A DNA stretch of 64,000 bases from Anaerobacillus sp. CMMVII (GTDB taxonomy: Bacteria; Bacillota; Bacilli; Bacillales; Anaerobacillaceae), in NCBI RefSeq assembly GCF_025377685.1, contig NZ_JACEHK010000010.1, positions 124,001-188,000 of the forward strand. Direction: 5' to 3'. A program made the translations under genes and the position numbers. Positions 54,186 to 62,846 of the stretch are shown here, one piece after another (the first letter of the stretch is position 1; each line of letters starts with the position of its first letter). Below the pieces are notes generated by a model, which did no database searches, was not told the DNA's origin, and saw only the letters and a list, made by a program, of their open reading frames with translations.

Positions 54186-55196
54186 TTATTTTTTTGCCAA
54201 ATCCTTTCGGTCAGCGGCTAATGGTGGTTGTTCAAGCCATCCTTTACTGATTAATAGTTTAGCTCCATCCTCTGCATAAAGCCCAATCTCTGTAATAAGT
54301 TTTGTGTATGCCACTGCTAAGTCACGTCGTTGAGAGATGGCTAACCCAGCTCCATAAAACCCTACTGCTGCAGAACATAATGAGACGACGTGATTGAGCA
54401 TTAGTTTATCTGAAAAGGGCGAAATCGTTGAATTTGTAATTTCAGATACCCATGAAGTAGGGGAAGTTAAATCCTCAGTGGATAACATTGCACTCAAAGT
54501 ATCAAATTGTTTTTTACAAATGTTTTTTCCTTTTTCAAAATACTTTTTAACTTCATCAGACTTGCAAACTTGAGCAAACCCAATTTCTAAGACCACTTTC
54601 ACAACCGTTTTTTGCATGTTATAACTGATCCCACTAATTTCCATCGCGTTTAAGGGGCGTTTTTTACCAAACCAGCCTGTTAAGTAGCTTTGATCGTTTA
54701 CAAAGTCAAGTTGACTAGGTGGGTTAATATGTGGAGCTCTACTGTAAATCCCTTTATTTAACATTAACTGAACAACCCGTTCATATAATTCCATTGCTTC
54801 TTTATTGCATTGAACGAAATAAGCTATTTGGTCGGAACGGACGGATGAGCCGACAGCACCAGCATAGCCTGTCATTCCGTGTAAGGTCATCACATGCATA
54901 TAAACTAGTAGGAAAGTATCAGTAAATAACAGTGGAGCGTTATTGTTAACATCATCCTCTATTGAAAATCCCTTTGGTATAGGGACTTTTTCTTGAGTTA
55001 GAAATTCTTTGACTTTACTAATATGACTTTCAGCTATGCTTCTAGCAGAAGTAAGAATGTTCCTAATGGCTTCATCTTCTACTTTTTCAATTGAATGGGT
55101 AAAAAAACAAATAGCTAAGGAGTCATTCATATACTGTGACCAAAGGTTTGCTAATTCTGCCGAAGTAAGTCCTACGTTATGCTTTTTGTTTTCCAT
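54186..55196 (-). CDS. DUF3231 family protein
   Basis: A 336-residue helical protein made of two related halves, each with a ferritin-like four-helix pattern. Half 1 begins LTSAELANLWSQYMNDSLAICFFTH; half 2 begins NAMEISGISYNMQKTVVKV after the PPSQLDF..SYLTGWFG linker. The family is common in spore-forming Bacillales, often near spore coat genes, and a spore-related role is plausible but not shown here. Ribosome binding site AAGGAGGGT. Transcribed alone. Confidence 0.87.
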   Translation of the reverse strand: MENKKHNVGLTSAELANLWSQYMNDSLAICFFTHSIEKVEDEAIRNILTSARSIAESHISKVKEFLTQEKVPIPKGFSIEDDVNNNAPLLFTDTFLLVYMHVMTLHGMTGYAGAVGSSVRSDQIAYFVQCNKEAMELYERVVQLMLNKGIYSRAPHINPPSQLDFVNDQSYLTGWFGKKRPLNAMEISGISYNMQKTVVKVVLEIGFAQVCKSDEVKKYFEKGKNICKKQFDTLSAMLSTEDLTSPTSWVSEITNSTISPFSDKLMLNHVVSLCSAAVGFYGAGLAISQRRDLAVAYTKLITEIGLYAEDGAKLLISKGWLEQPPLAADRKDLAKK

Positions 55197-55236
55197 GAAA
55201 ATACCCTCCTTTAGAAACGTATGTTAAATTTCTTAA

Positions 55237-55351
55237 TTCATTATTTTCGGCTACTAAGTTCAAATGTAGTGCGTAGAAATCATTTGCAACTACATTTTAG
55301 ATTGATATAGCTCGGGTAAGGTGATTATGAAATTCACTTATGTAGTAAAAC
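55237..55351. repeat. Repeat family S, copy 2
   Basis: Shares TTCATTATTTTCGGCTACTA, the inverted pair AAATGTAGTGCGTAG / GCAACTACATTT, TGATATAGCTCG and GAAATTCACTTA with the copy at 27701. The stem is better conserved here than in copy 1. Confidence 0.72.
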
Positions 55352-55412
55352 TTTTATGTTCCCATTTTAGCTTATTGTTCAAAATCAAGTATGTGATTAT
55401 ACTAAGATAATA

Positions 55413-55829
55413 AAAGGCTGTTTTCGAGAACTTTGTTGGTAATAAAAAGGAGAGTGCTTAATGCTTAGAATAAGCCTACAAAAAAGAGGGCATAGTGCTG
55501 AGCCTGCTTTTACTCTAACTACAATGAAAAAGAAAATGACCATCTCAAGATATAGAGAAACACTCGATGGACATGTTTCATGAACCATGTAGTAAGTCAT
55601 GGAAATTCATTCCTCGAAACCTTATGCATTGAAGTGAGATTGGGTGTTGTACATCAACTATATTATTACCTAATATTTTTAGTAATTATCCCAAGCATCA
55701 CTTTAAATTATTGAAAAAGCCAAAGTACTTTTGTACTTTTGTATAGCAAACCTTAGTCTAGTTAACAGCAAAATCATTTTGTATCAAAAATGTTTTTTAC
55801 ATATAATCTAAGGGAGGTGAAGTTTTGAG
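55413..55829. other. Gap before the RocR-like gene, with one repeat end
   Basis: AAAAGGCTGTTTTCGAGAAC at 55413 is one end of the MITE-like family; the other end is not seen. The rest is AT-rich with AAAGGAGAGTGCTTAATGCT at about 55446, a decent ribosome binding site, followed by a frame of about 40 codons (ATG 55461) that ends at 55580 and resembles nothing I know. The leader of the next gene ends with GGGAGGTGAAG. Confidence 0.5.
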
Positions 55830-57242
55830 ATGAACGGTAAAGAAGATTTATCCCACTTGAAAAACTTGGTTTATATATATGAAAATGTCCTTAATGAGAT
55901 CAACGTAGGGGTCCAAGTTATCAATAATGAAGGAAATACGATTATTTATAATCAGAAAAAAATGCAGTTAGAATCGATGCAATTAGAGGATGTTTTAAAT
56001 AAAAATTTGTTAGAAATTTTTTCGTTTAAAAATCGCAAAGACAGTCGTTTACTGCAAGCTTTAGAGCATGGAACTGTTACTCAAAATGCAAAGCAAACAT
56101 ATTTTACGAATAAAGGAAAAGAAATTACAACAATTAACAATACATATCCAATTGTAAAAAATGGTAAGACCATTGCGGCTGTTGAAATAGCTAGTGATAT
56201 TACCAAATTTGAACGCTTAAAACAAAATGTACTCAAAGGTGGAAACACAAGATATACCTTTGAAAGTATTATTGGAGAAAGTAAAGCAATAAAAGAAGTC
56301 ATTGAAAACAGTAAAAGGGCGACGAGGACTTCTTCTTCGGTATTGATTATCGGAGAAACTGGAACAGGGAAAGAGTTGTTTTCTCAAAGTATCCATCATG
56401 GAAGTGACCGTTCTAATAAGCCTTTCATTTCACAAAACTGTGCAGCTTTGCCAGATAACCTGATAGAAAGTTTGTTATTTGGTACAAAAAAGGGAGCTTT
56501 TACCGGAGCAATAGATCACCCTGGTTTGCTCGAACAGGCTGAGGGGGGAACAATTCTTCTTGATGAAATAAATTCTCTTAACCCTGCGTTACAGGCGAAG
56601 TTACTAAGAGCCATTCAAGAAAAGTCGATAAGAAGAGTTGGTGATACAAAAGACAAAGACATTGATGTAAGAATTATTGCTACCATTAATGAAGATCCGA
56701 TTGAAGCGATCGCCAACAATAGGCTCCGTAAAGATTTGTATTATCGCTTAAGCGTCGTCTCCTTAGTCATTCCACCGCTCAGGGAGCGTGTAGAGGATAT
56801 TCCTTTATTGACCCAAAAATTCATCGAAAAATATAATTATTTGTTTCAATTAGATGTCCGGAAGGTTAGTGATACTGTTTATCAATTATTTTTAGAATAC
56901 GATTGGCCTGGAAATATTCGTGAACTTGAGCATGCTATAGAGGGTGCAATGAATCTCATTACGAATGAAACCGAAATTAGTTACCGTCATTTGTCCTATC
57001 ATTTTTTAAACAAAACCAGACAGGGACATAGTTCAATACAGAGTACTTCTGAAAGTTCTATAAAACCAGAAGATTTAACCGTAAAATTAAAAGATCAAAT
57101 GGAGCAAGCAGAGGCGGAATATATTAAAAATGTTCTTGAAAATAACCGCAATAATATTACGCATACTGCTAACATACTCGGAATAAGCCGACAAAGCTTA
57201 CAATACCGATTACGTAAATATAATATAAAAGAAAGTCTATAA
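55830..57242 (+). CDS. Sigma-54-dependent activator, RocR-like
   Basis: A 470-residue enhancer-binding protein. The N-terminal PAS domain (~residues 15-130; INVGVQVINNEGNTIIYNQ) is the likely sensor. The AAA+ domain (~145-370) has Walker A IGETGTGKELFSQ, the sigma-54-contacting loop GAFTGA (in FGTKKGAFTGAID), Walker B GGTILLDEINSL and the R-finger region LRKDLYYRLSV. A C-terminal Fis HTH is NITHTANILGISRQSLQYRLRKY. The PAS-AAA-Fis order and GTKKGAFTGA resemble RocR, the arginine and ornithine catabolism activator. No -24/-12 promoter or arginine-degradation gene is visible nearby. Confidence 0.87.
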   Translation: MNGKEDLSHLKNLVYIYENVLNEINVGVQVINNEGNTIIYNQKKMQLESMQLEDVLNKNLLEIFSFKNRKDSRLLQALEHGTVTQNAKQTYFTNKGKEITTINNTYPIVKNGKTIAAVEIASDITKFERLKQNVLKGGNTRYTFESIIGESKAIKEVIENSKRATRTSSSVLIIGETGTGKELFSQSIHHGSDRSNKPFISQNCAALPDNLIESLLFGTKKGAFTGAIDHPGLLEQAEGGTILLDEINSLNPALQAKLLRAIQEKSIRRVGDTKDKDIDVRIIATINEDPIEAIANNRLRKDLYYRLSVVSLVIPPLRERVEDIPLLTQKFIEKYNYLFQLDVRKVSDTVYQLFLEYDWPGNIRELEHAIEGAMNLITNETEISYRHLSYHFLNKTRQGHSSIQSTSESSIKPEDLTVKLKDQMEQAEAEYIKNVLENNRNNITHTANILGISRQSLQYRLRKYNIKESL

Positions 57243-57247
57243 TTTAA

Positions 57248-57285
57248 AAACAAAACGCAACTGTTTTATAGTTGCGTTTTTGTCT
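57248..57285. terminator. Terminator between the RocR-like gene and the lipoprotein gene
   Basis: AAAACGCAACT and AGTTGCGTTTTTG pair across GTTTTAT. Confidence 0.88.
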
Positions 57286-57803
57286 TAGTTAACGGTAAAG
57301 AAAATTGATTTTTTATAATCTTCATCTTGATCGACTAACCAAACTTCTAAAGTGTATGTTCCTTTTTCAAGTCCGTGGAAATTGATTTCGGTTTGTAGTG
57401 ACTCTCCTTGAATCATAAATACAGAGCGTTTTTCCTTGAGGGAATTTTGATCTTCAGAATAATGTGAGATTATATCACTAGTAGCGTTTAATAATTGGTA
57501 ATCGAACATTAATTCACTAGTGAAAGAGAAGGATACTTCATTTCCGGTTTGATTTATTAATGAATACAAAAATGATAAGGTGTTATCATTCGTGTTAGAA
57601 GTCTTTGCTTCCGTAAGAGTAGACTCAATCGCTCCTGCAATAATCCCCTTTGGAAAATTTTCCTCGTTCTTTTGCGGGAAATCAAACTCGCCTGGTAAAT
57701 TCGTTTTATTCATAGCCTCCCCAGACAAAGAACAACCATTTAAGGCAAAAGTGACAAGACTACATACAAACAGGATTACTAATACATTTATAACTTTTTT
57801 CAC
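57285..57803 (-). CDS. Lipoprotein with a BsuPI (proteinase inhibitor-like) domain
   Basis: Lipobox LNGC at ~22-25 after a hydrophobic signal peptide, then an Asn/Glu-rich linker. The C-terminal ~90 residues match the BsuPI beta-sandwich: FLYSLINQTGNEVSFSFTS, MFDYQLLNATSDIISHYSED and GLEKGTYTLEVWLVDQ. BsuPI-domain proteins include the intracellular proteinase inhibitor of Bacillus subtilis; this one is external, so its target is unknown. 172 residues. Confidence 0.8.
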   Translation of the reverse strand: MKKVINVLVILFVCSLVTFALNGCSLSGEAMNKTNLPGEFDFPQKNEENFPKGIIAGAIESTLTEAKTSNTNDNTLSFLYSLINQTGNEVSFSFTSELMFDYQLLNATSDIISHYSEDQNSLKEKRSVFMIQGESLQTEINFHGLEKGTYTLEVWLVDQDEDYKKSIFFTVN

Positions 57804-57949
57804 TGTTTATCACTCCTCAATTTCTTTCTATCTATTTGACGTTTAGTTAGCGGCATTCGTTTCATAAAAATTAATTATTAATATTGCATGGATTTTATAA
57901 CTACAACAAAAGCTACAGGAAAATTAGAAGAAATATGGGAGGGAATAGT

Positions 57950-59275
57950 TTGGAAAAGCATAGAGAAGTTGGTATAGCTGAGATGCCAAAATGGAATAAA
58001 TGGATCATTTTAAGCATTCAACATCTGTTTGCGATGTTTGGGGCAACAATCCTTGTTCCTTATTTAACGGGTTTAAGTCCAGCTGTAGCCTTAGTTTCAA
58101 GTGGCTTAGGGACACTGACCTATATAGTAATTACTAAAGGGAATGTTCCGGCTTACTTAGGGTCTTCGTTCGCCTTTATTGCACCTATTATTGCTGCAAC
58201 TGCTATCGGTGGAGTCGAAGGTGTTATGATTGGCTCATTCATGGCTGGTGTTGTTTATGGAGTAGTAGCTTTAGTTATTAAAAGTACGGGTATCAACTGG
58301 CTAATGAAATTACTACCACCAATTGTTGTTGGTCCTGTCATTATGGTAATTGGACTTGGGTTAGCGAGTGTAGCGATCAATATGGCAATGAATTACGATT
58401 ACGGGGTAGGAGCTTTTGTAGACCCAATGTTACATTTCACTGTTGCACTCGCGACATTGTCTATTACTATTTTTAGTTCTATCTTTTTTAGAGGCTTTTT
58501 TAGCTTGGTCCCTATCCTATTTGGGATTGTCGGAGGGTATGTATTAGCCTACTTTTTTGGAATGGTCGATTTTAGTGCAGTGCAGGAAGCGGCGTGGTTT
58601 CGCGTTCCTAATTTTATTGTTCCTTTTGTTACTTATACGCCAAAATTTTCTTGGACAATTATTGCGTTAATGGTTCCTATTTCAATTGTAACAATTTCTG
58701 AACATATTGGAGATCAGATGGTACTAAGTAAAGTAGTCGGTGAAAATTTTATAAAAAAACCTGGACTTCACCGTTCTATTCTAGGTGATGGGGTTGCAAC
58801 GATAATTGCTTCATTTCTTGGGGGCCCACCCAATACGACTTATGGAGAGAATATTGGGGTATTAGCGATTACGAGGGTATTCAGTGTATTTGTTATTGCA
58901 GGAGCAGCAGTAATGGCGATTTTATTTGGATTTATGGGTAAAGTTGAGGCGTTAATAGCAACAATTCCTACAGCGGTGATGGGGGGAGTATCAATTTTAC
59001 TTTTCGGTATCATTGCTTCTTCTGGATTAAGGATGCTAATTGACAACCAGGTAGATTTAGGGCAAAAGCGAAATCTGATTATTTCTTCAGTGATTTTAGT
59101 AGTGGGCATAGGTGGAGCTTTTATTGAGTTAACCGAAAACGTTCAGATTGCTGGAATGGCATTGGCAACTATTATTGGTATTGCCCTACACCTATTGTTG
59201 TCAGGCAAGGAGCAAAGTTACGGTAATTATGCTTTGTTTGCAGGTTTGGAAGAAACTGAAAGAGAGAGAGATTAA
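57950..59275 (+). CDS. Uracil/xanthine permease family (NCS2), probable uracil permease
   Basis: Proton-coupled nucleobase importer with ~14 TM segments. NCS2 signatures: QHLFAMFGATILVPYLTGLSP near the start, LGSSFAFIAPI in TM3, ISEHIGDQMVLSK in TM8 and GGPPNTTYGENIGVLAITRV in TM10. Closest to the UraA/PyrP uracil branch. The frame is open from 57884; TTG 57950 lies 6 bases after GGGAGGG and gives MEKHREVGIAEMPKW, 441 residues. It stands alone, away from a pyr operon. Confidence 0.87.
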   Translation: MEKHREVGIAEMPKWNKWIILSIQHLFAMFGATILVPYLTGLSPAVALVSSGLGTLTYIVITKGNVPAYLGSSFAFIAPIIAATAIGGVEGVMIGSFMAGVVYGVVALVIKSTGINWLMKLLPPIVVGPVIMVIGLGLASVAINMAMNYDYGVGAFVDPMLHFTVALATLSITIFSSIFFRGFFSLVPILFGIVGGYVLAYFFGMVDFSAVQEAAWFRVPNFIVPFVTYTPKFSWTIIALMVPISIVTISEHIGDQMVLSKVVGENFIKKPGLHRSILGDGVATIIASFLGGPPNTTYGENIGVLAITRVFSVFVIAGAAVMAILFGFMGKVEALIATIPTAVMGGVSILLFGIIASSGLRMLIDNQVDLGQKRNLIISSVILVVGIGGAFIELTENVQIAGMALATIIGIALHLLLSGKEQSYGNYALFAGLEETERERD

Positions 59276-59277
59276 AA

Positions 59278-59314
59278 AGAAAGTAGTCGTAACATTTTAC
59301 GACTACTTTTTGAT
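59278..59314 (+). terminator. Terminator after the nucleobase permease
   Basis: AAGTAGTCGTAA and TTACGACTACTTTTT pair across CATT. Confidence 0.9.
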
Positions 59315-59403
59315 GTTTTCTTCTAGTGCCCTAAATAGAGTTTAGACAAATCTGCTTTTTTTCGGTAAAATTGTTCCATAGTATATAATAAAGGAGAAGA
59401 AAT

Positions 59404-60336
59404 ATGGAAAAAGTACTTATTTTTGGTCATAAAAACCCTGACACAGATACAATTTGTTCAGCAATTGCATATGCTGACTTAAAAACTAAATTAGGAATGG
59501 ATGTTGAACCTATACGTTTAGGTGAAGTTAGCGGAGAAACTCAATTTGCCTTAGATTATTTCCAAGTAGAAACACCGCGTTTGGTTCAAACAGTTTCGAA
59601 TGAGGTTAATAGTGTAATTTTAGTAGACCATAATGAGCGCCAACAAAGCGCTGATGATATTGAATCAGTTCGTGTTTTGGAAGTGATTGACCACCATCGT
59701 ATCGCTAACTTTCAAACGAGCGATCCTTTATATTACCGCTGTGAGCCGGTAGGGTGTACAGCTACAATTCTAAATAAAATGTATAAAGAAAATGGAGTTA
59801 AGATAGAAAAGCAAATTGCTGGATTAATGGTATCGGCTATTATCTCTGATTCGTTATTATTTAAATCGCCAACATGTACAGATGAAGATGTAAGAGCAGC
59901 TCGTGAATTAGCGATACTAGCAGAGGTTGATGCTGAGGCTTACGGTTTAGAAATGTTGAAGGCGGGTGCTAATTTAGGGGATAAAACAATCGAACAGTTG
60001 ATTTCATTAGATGCGAAAGAATTTCAAATGGGTAATTATAAAGTAGAGATCGCCCAAGTAAATGCGATTGATACAAATGATGTTCTTGTTCGTCAACAGG
60101 AGCTAGAAGAGGTTCTTACAAATGTAATTAAAGAGAAAGAACTAGATTTATTTTTATTAGTTGTCACTGATATTTTAAACAGCAATTCCGTTGCGCTGGC
60201 ATTAGGAAATGAAACTAAGGCTGTAGAGCAAGCGTATGATGTGACATTAGCCAATAATACTGCGCTACTAAAAGGTGTAGTTTCTCGCAAAAAGCAAATT
60301 GTTCCGGTATTAACTGATATTTTTGCTAAAATGTAA
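59404..60336 (+). CDS. ppaC: Manganese-dependent inorganic pyrophosphatase
   Basis: Family II pyrophosphatase, cytosolic. DHH motifs: [18 protein letters not shown] (His/Asp ligands), [15 protein letters not shown] and [14 protein letters not shown]; the C-terminal DHHA2 domain ends [16 protein letters not shown] with the substrate-binding RKKQ. Length 310, equal to the family. ATG follows AAAGGAGAAG. The stop is 4 bases before one arm of a 43-bp inverted repeat. Confidence 0.95.
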   Translation: MEKVLIFGHKNPDTDTICSAIAYADLKTKLGMDVEPIRLGEVSGETQFALDYFQVETPRLVQTVSNEVNSVILVDHNERQQSADDIESVRVLEVIDHHRIANFQTSDPLYYRCEPVGCTATILNKMYKENGVKIEKQIAGLMVSAIISDSLLFKSPTCTDEDVRAARELAILAEVDAEAYGLEMLKAGANLGDKTIEQLISLDAKEFQMGNYKVEIAQVNAIDTNDVLVRQQELEEVLTNVIKEKELDLFLLVVTDILNSNSVALALGNETKAVEQAYDVTLANNTALLKGVVSRKKQIVPVLTDIFAKM

Positions 60337-60339
60337 TGT

Positions 60340-60383
60340 TAAAACCAGCTATTTATAGTAACGGGTTCAGTTTTGGGAGGGAA
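60340..60383 (+). repeat. Left arm of a 43-bp inverted repeat
   Basis: AAAACCAGCTATTTATAGTA continues into ACGGGTTCAGTTTTGGGAGG. The reverse complement of 63193-63236 is the same apart from about four positions. The two arms lie directly after the stop codons of ppaC and of the sulfite-oxidase-family gene. Confidence 0.88.
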
Positions 60384-60459
60384 TACGTTAATTCACAGGT
60401 TAAATAGCATTAGATTTAACATTCGAATTTCAAAGGAATTTACACTACAATTAGCAAAC

Positions 60460-60493
60460 GAAAACGCACAGATATTCATCTGTGCGTTTTTAC
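60460..60493 (+). terminator. Terminator of ppaC
   Basis: AAAACGCACAGAT and ATCTGTGCGTTTTT pair across ATTC. Confidence 0.9.
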
Positions 60494-60505
60494 TCATATT
60501 TTTTC

Positions 60506-60534
60506 CCTTGTTGAACGCATTCGTTAGTACCAAA
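60506..60534 (-). repeat. CTAACG-type spacer repeat X1
   Basis: Minus strand: GGTACTAACGAATGCG then TTCAACAAGG, beginning right after the stop of the small membrane protein gene. Related to X2 (60963-61026), X3 (62002-62036) and X4 (62901-62931). Confidence 0.65.
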
Positions 60535-60930
60535 TTAATTCTCTTTATCAAATGAACGGATAAATAATATTCCTGCAAGAACGTTCAAAATAACTTGAAT
60601 TTCAATTCTGAAGATAAAACTAAAGAAAAAATTGTTAGGAAGAAGTGTTAACCAATATGGAGCAGGAATGAAAAACAATAAAAATAAAATAACTACAAAA
60701 CTAAGTAGTAAACAATTAACTCTTACTCTCTCAGCAAACACCTTAATTAACCTTTTAGTCTCAATTAAAATACCAAATAATAAATACAAAACACTTAATA
60801 AAAATGAATAAATTAAAACCCACCTGATATTGAAAAAAACAACCGTTTGCTCATATTTTGGAAGAATTAGTGCTATTAGCGTTAAAATTACAATGCCAAT
60901 TATACTTGAAAAGACTGTTGTTTTTTTCAT
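60535..60930 (-). CDS. Small four-TM membrane protein of unknown function
   Basis: About 131 residues with four hydrophobic spans (VFSSIIGIVILTLIALILP; WVLIYSFLLSVLYLLFGILI; NCLLLSFVVILFLLFFIPA; FIFRIEIQVILNVLAGILF) and charged loops. ATG 60930 follows AGAAAGG. The frame is open to 60978, but those codons run into repeat X2. First unit of the cassette-like group. No family recognised. Confidence 0.7.
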   Translation of the reverse strand: MKKTTVFSSIIGIVILTLIALILPKYEQTVVFFNIRWVLIYSFLLSVLYLLFGILIETKRLIKVFAERVRVNCLLLSFVVILFLLFFIPAPYWLTLLPNNFFFSFIFRIEIQVILNVLAGILFIRSFDKEN

Positions 60931-60962
60931 CTTATCAAACCTTTCTCTTATTAAAGTATTCT

Positions 60963-61026
60963 GCTTCGTTAGCACCATAACGGCAGCAACAGCTTGTTAA
61001 ACTAATGCTCCCGTTAATTGAATAAA
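60963..61026 (-). repeat. CTAACG-type spacer repeat X2
   Basis: Minus strand: TTTATTCAATTAACGGGAGC, ATTAGTTTAACAAGC, TGTTGCTGCCGTTA, then TGGTGCTAACGAAGC. Contains two copies of the CTAACG-type core and a TAACGG/CCGTTA inverted pair. Lies between the CPBP gene and the small membrane protein gene. Confidence 0.68.
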
Positions 61027-61055
61027 TTACATATTATTTTTTATACCTTAGGACC

Positions 61056-61922
61056 TTACATAGCTTTGTTATTTTGATAAGGCGTTACACTTGGTGTACC
61101 TTTAATGTAACGGTATAAAACATAAGAAACAATTGGAGTTAGAATGATGAACAAAATGGTTCCTATACTAATTACTATTTGTATCTCTTTTATTGACTGG
61201 GATATATCTTCATAAATTAAGGGAAGCCCTGTATCGGGAATAAATTGTATACTCCCAGCTACAAAATTATTAAATGCATGTAGAATAATAGGTACGAGTA
61301 AGCTTTTTGTTTTTATATAAGCAAAACTATAAAAAATCGCACTAACGAAATGGGCAATAAATCCAGTGTCGAGATGGAGGAGTCCAAATAAAAAAGAACT
61401 GAATATCACCGCCTTTGTGACACCTATGCTTTCCCCCCATTTATTCAACAAATAGCCTCTAAATAACAGTTCTTCCATAATCGGAACTAATGTAATACCT
61501 AATAAAAATAAAACAATAATTCGGTTTAACCCAACAATTCCAAGGTTTTCTTCAATGTCTTCAATTAGCATCTCTTTAAAAAAGTTAGAATCAACTAGTC
61601 CTATTATGAAAAAAATTGCGACCACAGACAAAAGGGAAAAGATAATTAATAATACTTTAATACTGATTAATTGCAACCAAGGTTGACTATTTATACTTAA
61701 ATTTCCTAAGACTTGTTTAATAGATATATTGTGCTTCTTTAATGAATGGATGAACAGAATGATAAGAAGTATATGTATCGTAATATTGAACAAGTTGTTC
61801 ATATCAGTCCCAGTTGCTAACTGAATAATAGCAAATACAATAAATGTAACAATAAACAAAACAAAGGTTTTAAGTACTAAAACCCATGTTTTTATTCCAC
61901 GAAAATTATTATATTGTCCCAA
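61056..61922 (-). CDS. CPBP-family intramembrane protease
   Basis: Abi/CAAX-protease-like membrane protein of 288 residues with about eight TM segments. Conserved motifs: EELLFRGYLLNKW (the EExxxR motif, ~residue 150), FGLLHLDTG (motif 2 His) and LHAFNNFVAG (motif 3). Members process peptides, including bacteriocin-related ones, or confer immunity. TTG start at 61922 after GGTAGGAG. No bacteriocin gene is visible. Second unit of the cassette-like group. Confidence 0.88.
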   Translation of the reverse strand: MGQYNNFRGIKTWVLVLKTFVLFIVTFIVFAIIQLATGTDMNNLFNITIHILLIILFIHSLKKHNISIKQVLGNLSINSQPWLQLISIKVLLIIFSLLSVVAIFFIIGLVDSNFFKEMLIEDIEENLGIVGLNRIIVLFLLGITLVPIMEELLFRGYLLNKWGESIGVTKAVIFSSFLFGLLHLDTGFIAHFVSAIFYSFAYIKTKSLLVPIILHAFNNFVAGSIQFIPDTGLPLIYEDISQSIKEIQIVISIGTILFIILTPIVSYVLYRYIKGTPSVTPYQNNKAM

Positions 61923-62001
61923 AATATCTCCTACCTTTAAATTTAAGTAATTTTCCTAAACTGCTCATTTGTAAATAAATTCCACATAAAGAACGTTAAT
62001 C

Positions 62002-62036
62002 CCTTCTTGAATTATCGCATCCGTTAGCACAATAAA
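62002..62036 (-). repeat. CTAACG-type spacer repeat X3
   Basis: Minus strand: TTTATTGTGCTAACGGATGC then GATAATTCAAGAAGGG, between the lipoprotein gene and the CPBP gene. Confidence 0.65.
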
Positions 62037-62065
62037 GATTGTCTAATTTAAAATGATTAAGGACA

Positions 62066-62846
62066 TTATTCAACAGTTAAGGTACTCGCCATAAATAATA
62101 GCAACTCTCTTAGTTCATCGGTTTCAATGTTACGAGGATAATTAATCCTCACATGATACCTAACATTTCCTATAAAAGCATTGAGTGAATGACCAATATA
62201 TTCTCTGCCGATAAGCCTCTCATTTTCAAATCCATCTTCCCCATGAGTTCCTACACTCTTCAAGTAATAATCAAACGTTTTCGCAAGTTCAGGATAGTCA
62301 GTCAAATCAACGTCTGTTACGATATAAGGCTTATCGGGTGCTGTGTTGCCACTTTGCATAGCAAGTAGTTGTGTTTCTTTAAAATCTTCTGCTGGATTCG
62401 GATAAATGTCTTCTTCTACAATCAACTTATTAATCCAAAACTCTACTTCTCCAAATCTATGATTTGTCATTTGTTCGTAACAAGAGTCTGAAATAGGTTC
62501 AGCATAGTTTGCGTTAATATCAAGTTTAGTTGGTAAATATAATTGTTTATTTTGTCCTTCAGGGCAATTGGAAAATGCTTCGGTTGAAATTAAGCGCCCT
62601 GCATTATAACCAATCTCCGAATACTCTGTTTGATAATCCTCTATCATAATACCTTGATTATTTATTAAGTCTATCGAGGCTCCCATTTTTAAATCGTAAG
62701 TTTTAGTTGCATAAGTTGCTCTCTTTTTCTCATTTGTCGAGCTTTCATTTTCTTTTTTTTCAACCACGTCTTCGTTATTATCTAAATTAGTTGCACAACC
62801 GAAAAGAACGGTCATACTTAACACTAAAAGAATAACAGTTTTCTCA
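62066..62846 (-). CDS. Lipoprotein of unknown function (frame broken at 62826-62829)
   Basis: ATG 62846 after AGGGAGGG starts MRKLLFF, then a stop appears. Adding one base to the run at 62826-62829 (T4 on the coding strand) joins it to LVLSMTVLFGCATN, giving a normal signal peptide and lipobox LFGC. The mature part (~240 residues) has a Glu/Lys/Asn-rich linker, a Cys pair region (FSNCPEGQ, ISDSCYEQ) and a beta-rich C-terminus (YHVRINYPRNIE). No family recognised. Third unit of the cassette-like group. Confidence 0.75.

Noticed and set aside
55397-55600. Minus-strand open frame of 67 codons and a plus-strand frame of ~40 codons at 55461
   Set aside because: The first has no ribosome binding site and crosses a repeat end. 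The second has a fair ribosome binding site but no recognisable product or terminator, so it is mentioned only in the gap entry.
54110-57990. Sigma-54 promoters near the RocR-like gene
   Set aside because: No TGGCAC-N5-TTGC match was found in the intergenic regions on either strand.
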